From contig CANQKE010000006.1 of NCBI GenBank assembly GCA_947624435.1, positions 1-64,000 of the forward strand: DNA of 64,000 bases, given 5' to 3'. How positions within the stretch are numbered: position 1 is the stretch's first letter; each line of letters starts with the position of its first letter. The stretch is from an uncultured Ruminiclostridium sp. Lineage in GTDB: Bacteria; Bacillota; Clostridia; Oscillospirales; Ruminococcaceae. Both the position numbers and the translations under genes were made by a program. Under the pieces are notes generated by a model. The model was not told the DNA's origin, searched no databases, and saw only the letters and a list, made by a program, of their open reading frames with translations. Shown here piece by piece: positions 62,075 to 64,000 of the stretch.

Positions 62075-64000
62075 ATGGGACTTAAGCTTAGGCTTTATAA
62101 TTTACTGGTAAATAGGAAACGGCTTATCAAGCATAAATATGAGGCATATGTTGCGATGACCGGCGGGAAAGGCGGGATAAAGTCGTGGCTTTATCTGCTG
62201 CGGCTGAATTTCGGCTATTATATCCTGCATGACCGCAGCGTAAGCGTAAAAAAGGTAAAGCAGAAGCTGACGCTCGTACCCTGCGAAAGCGGAGAGTTTG
62301 CCGCCGGGGCGGAATCTCCCGAGCAGCTTGCAAACAGGCTGGCGGGATATGACTGCATCTCGTTCGATATATTCGATACGCTGATATTCCGCCGTACCGC
62401 AAGGCCGACAGACGTTTTTTACTTTGTCGGGGAGAAGCTGCATTGTCCGAATTTCCGCAAGGAAAGGATAGAGGCGGAAAAAGCGGCAAGAGCCTATAAG
62501 CATGATAACAGCGGGAGCTATGAGGTGAATATCTATGATATCGCCGACCGATTGAGCGATGTTACCGGCATCGAGCGGCAGACGCTTATAGATACGGAGC
62601 TTGATGCGGAAAAGGCGATGTGCCTTGCAAATCCTTATATGAAGCGGGTATGGGACGATCTTTTACAGCGCGGGATAAAGCCGGTCATACTAAGCGATAT
62701 GTACTTGCCGTCGCCGATAATGGAACAGCTGCTGTCCTCCTGCGGTTATTCCGGCTGGAGTGAGCTGCTGGTTTCCTGCGATACCGGCAAGGCGAAATTC
62801 GACGGCTCGGCTTATAAACAGCTTAAAGAAAAATATCCTGTCGGAAAATATGTACATGTGGGGGATAATCAGCGTTCAGACATAGAAAACGCCCGTAAAG
62901 AGGGATTTGACACGGTAAAATGTAAAAACCCGTCGGAGGGCTGCTATCGCACTTCGGATATGTCCGCTCTTATAGGCTCGGTCTGGGCGGGTACGGTAAA
63001 TTCCCGTCTGCACGCAAGGGAAACGGTATACGATAAGTATTTTGAGCTGGGTTACGTTTACGGCGGACTGCTGATATACGGATATTGTAACTTTATAGAC
63101 AGATATGCGCGGGAGAAAAACGCGGACTGCATCTTTTTCCTTGCGAGAGACGGCTGTATAGTTAAGGAAATATACGATAAATATTTCGGCGGCATAAGGA
63201 CGGAGTATGTGTATTGGTCGCGTACTGCCGGTTCTGTCATATCGGCGGGGAGTTTTCCAACGGATTTTGTTGAAAAATATATCTTGCAAAAAGTATCATC
63301 ATGTGATATAATAGAGAAGATTGTAGAAGAAGCGGGGCTGTCCGCGTTTTCGGCGGAATTTGGGCTTGACATGAAAGCGGCTCTGGATGAGCGCAGCGCA
63401 AAAAAGCTTGCCGACTGGGTATTCGGTAATCGTGAAAGACTGGCAAAGCACTTTGAGCCGGAAAAGAGGGCTGCCGTGCAGTATATCCGCGAAAAGCTGT
63501 CTGACTCACAGAGAGTGGTGACTGTAGACTGCGGGTGGGCAGGCAGCGGTCATATTTCGTTAAGCCTGTTGATTAACGAAATAGCGCCTTATGTAAATAC
63601 TTTCGGCGCACTTTGCGGTACGAATCACGCGTTCCACCTTAATGCGGATACCATCGATACGTTCTTTGCCGACGGCAGTATGGCGGCTTATTGCTTTTCC
63701 TCGGCTCACGACCGGGATCTGTATGAGTTCCACTCGCCCGAAATGAAACACAATCTTTTTTTTGAAATGCTGTTCAGCAGCGAGGAGGGTTCGCTGCTGC
63801 GCTTTGAGCTGCAAAACGGCAAAGCCGTTCCTGTTTTAAGCGATAATCCGAATAGCGGGTATGTGCGGCGGATACATGACGGGATAAGACAGTTCGCAGA
63901 GGATTATTCGTCGATAGGGTATGATTTTTTGAAGAATATAAGCGGACGGGACGCCTATGCCCCGTTCAAAAGCGCCGCAGAAAATCATTTGTTTGAAAGT
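62075..64000 (+). CDS. HAD phosphatase fused to COG5610-type domain, 3' end missing
   Basis: The frame is open from the ATG at 62075 to the last base (642 codons). After about 90 basic residues comes a HAD domain: CISFDIFDTLIFRR (about 90), ILSDMYLPS (about 206), KAKFDGSAYKQLKEKYP and HVGDNQRSDIENARKEGF (about 260-277). The second half (about 330-560) has the domain shared with the gene at 59937: FFLARDGCIVKEI (about 351), YWSRTA, and VDCGWAGSGHISL (about 484). This is the full COG5610 plan, found in polysaccharide and teichoic-acid-like clusters. AGGTCAGGG precedes the ATG. Its end and the rest of the cluster lie beyond the window. Confidence 0.85.
   Translation, partial: MGLKLRLYNLLVNRKRLIKHKYEAYVAMTGGKGGIKSWLYLLRLNFGYYILHDRSVSVKKVKQKLTLVPCESGEFAAGAESPEQLANRLAGYDCISFDIFDTLIFRRTARPTDVFYFVGEKLHCPNFRKERIEAEKAARAYKHDNSGSYEVNIYDIADRLSDVTGIERQTLIDTELDAEKAMCLANPYMKRVWDDLLQRGIKPVILSDMYLPSPIMEQLLSSCGYSGWSELLVSCDTGKAKFDGSAYKQLKEKYPVGKYVHVGDNQRSDIENARKEGFDTVKCKNPSEGCYRTSDMSALIGSVWAGTVNSRLHARETVYDKYFELGYVYGGLLIYGYCNFIDRYAREKNADCIFFLARDGCIVKEIYDKYFGGIRTEYVYWSRTAGSVISAGSFPTDFVEKYILQKVSSCDIIEKIVEEAGLSAFSAEFGLDMKAALDERSAKKLADWVFGNRERLAKHFEPEKRAAVQYIREKLSDSQRVVTVDCGWAGSGHISLSLLINEIAPYVNTFGALCGTNHAFHLNADTIDTFFADGSMAAYCFSSAHDRDLYEFHSPEMKHNLFFEMLFSSEEGSLLRFELQNGKAVPVLSDNPNSGYVRRIHDGIRQFAEDYSSIGYDFLKNISGRDAYAPFKSAAENHLFES

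Overview
The window looks like chromosome from a low-to-moderate GC anaerobic Gram-positive of class Clostridia, most like the gut Ruminococcus/Oscillospiraceae group. The evidence is lineage-typical gene content: HPr with H15 and S46, a zinc-type bL31, RimM-TrmD, YifB, a 1427-residue dehydratase-activase protein, ABC-F, an ECF sigma/anti-sigma pair and plant-polysaccharide hydrolases (GH26, GH74-type). Signal peptides, strong GGAGG ribosome sites and hairpin/U-run terminators fit. Genus is inference. There is no complete tRNA or rRNA gene, CRISPR array, prophage or transposase.

Layout. 1-2.4 kb: tail of an acidic repeat protein, fumarase beta-type subunit, sigma factor, zinc-ribbon protein. 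2.6-4 kb: GH26 lipoprotein. 4.1-7.4 kb: ilvB-ilvN-ilvC from a clear sigma-A promoter. 7.5-10.1 kb: an amidohydrolase deaminase followed by an SAH-hydrolase-family enzyme, probably an S-inosylhomocysteine route of SAM recycling. 10.2-16.7 kb: chemoreceptor with a long disordered tail, prmA, recD2. 17-19 kb: two tandem cell-surface paralogues, then a hairpin-rich insertion. 19.3-21.3 kb: small membrane and PH-domain proteins. 21.3-27.2 kb, minus strand: lipoprotein, HPr, trmD (with an extra C-terminal domain), rimM, a phosphatase, and a GH74-type lipoprotein. 27.4-27.65 kb: a non-coding element with terminal inverted repeats. 27.7-33 kb: metalloprotease, YifB, PrsA-like foldase, radical SAM protein, and queT behind a preQ1-I riboswitch. 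33-35.5 kb: ECF sigma plus anti-sigma. 36-38 kb: phosphohexomutase, rpmE. 38.2-42.9 kb: response regulator, histidine kinase, fused ABC exporter. 43-46.4 kb: thiM, AEC transporter, solute-binding lipoprotein. 46.7-57.9 kb: zinc-ribbon membrane protein, ABC-F, large activase, SPFH protein, PcrA, HAD phosphatase. 58-64 kb: bioY, then a glycan-assembly cluster (GT4, a COG5610-type protein, GT2, a HAD-COG5610 protein running off the end).

Most interesting non-coding signal: an approximately 120-nt element occurs three times (about 22.0, 38.9 and 47.5 kb). Its predicted three-way-junction fold is kept by paired base changes between copies. Second, a 41-nt tRNA-like fold without an anticodon arm occurs at 16.67 and 27.38 kb; at the latter it forms one end of a possible non-autonomous mobile element. 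Promoters across the window follow TTGAC/TTGNNN-N17-TATACT.
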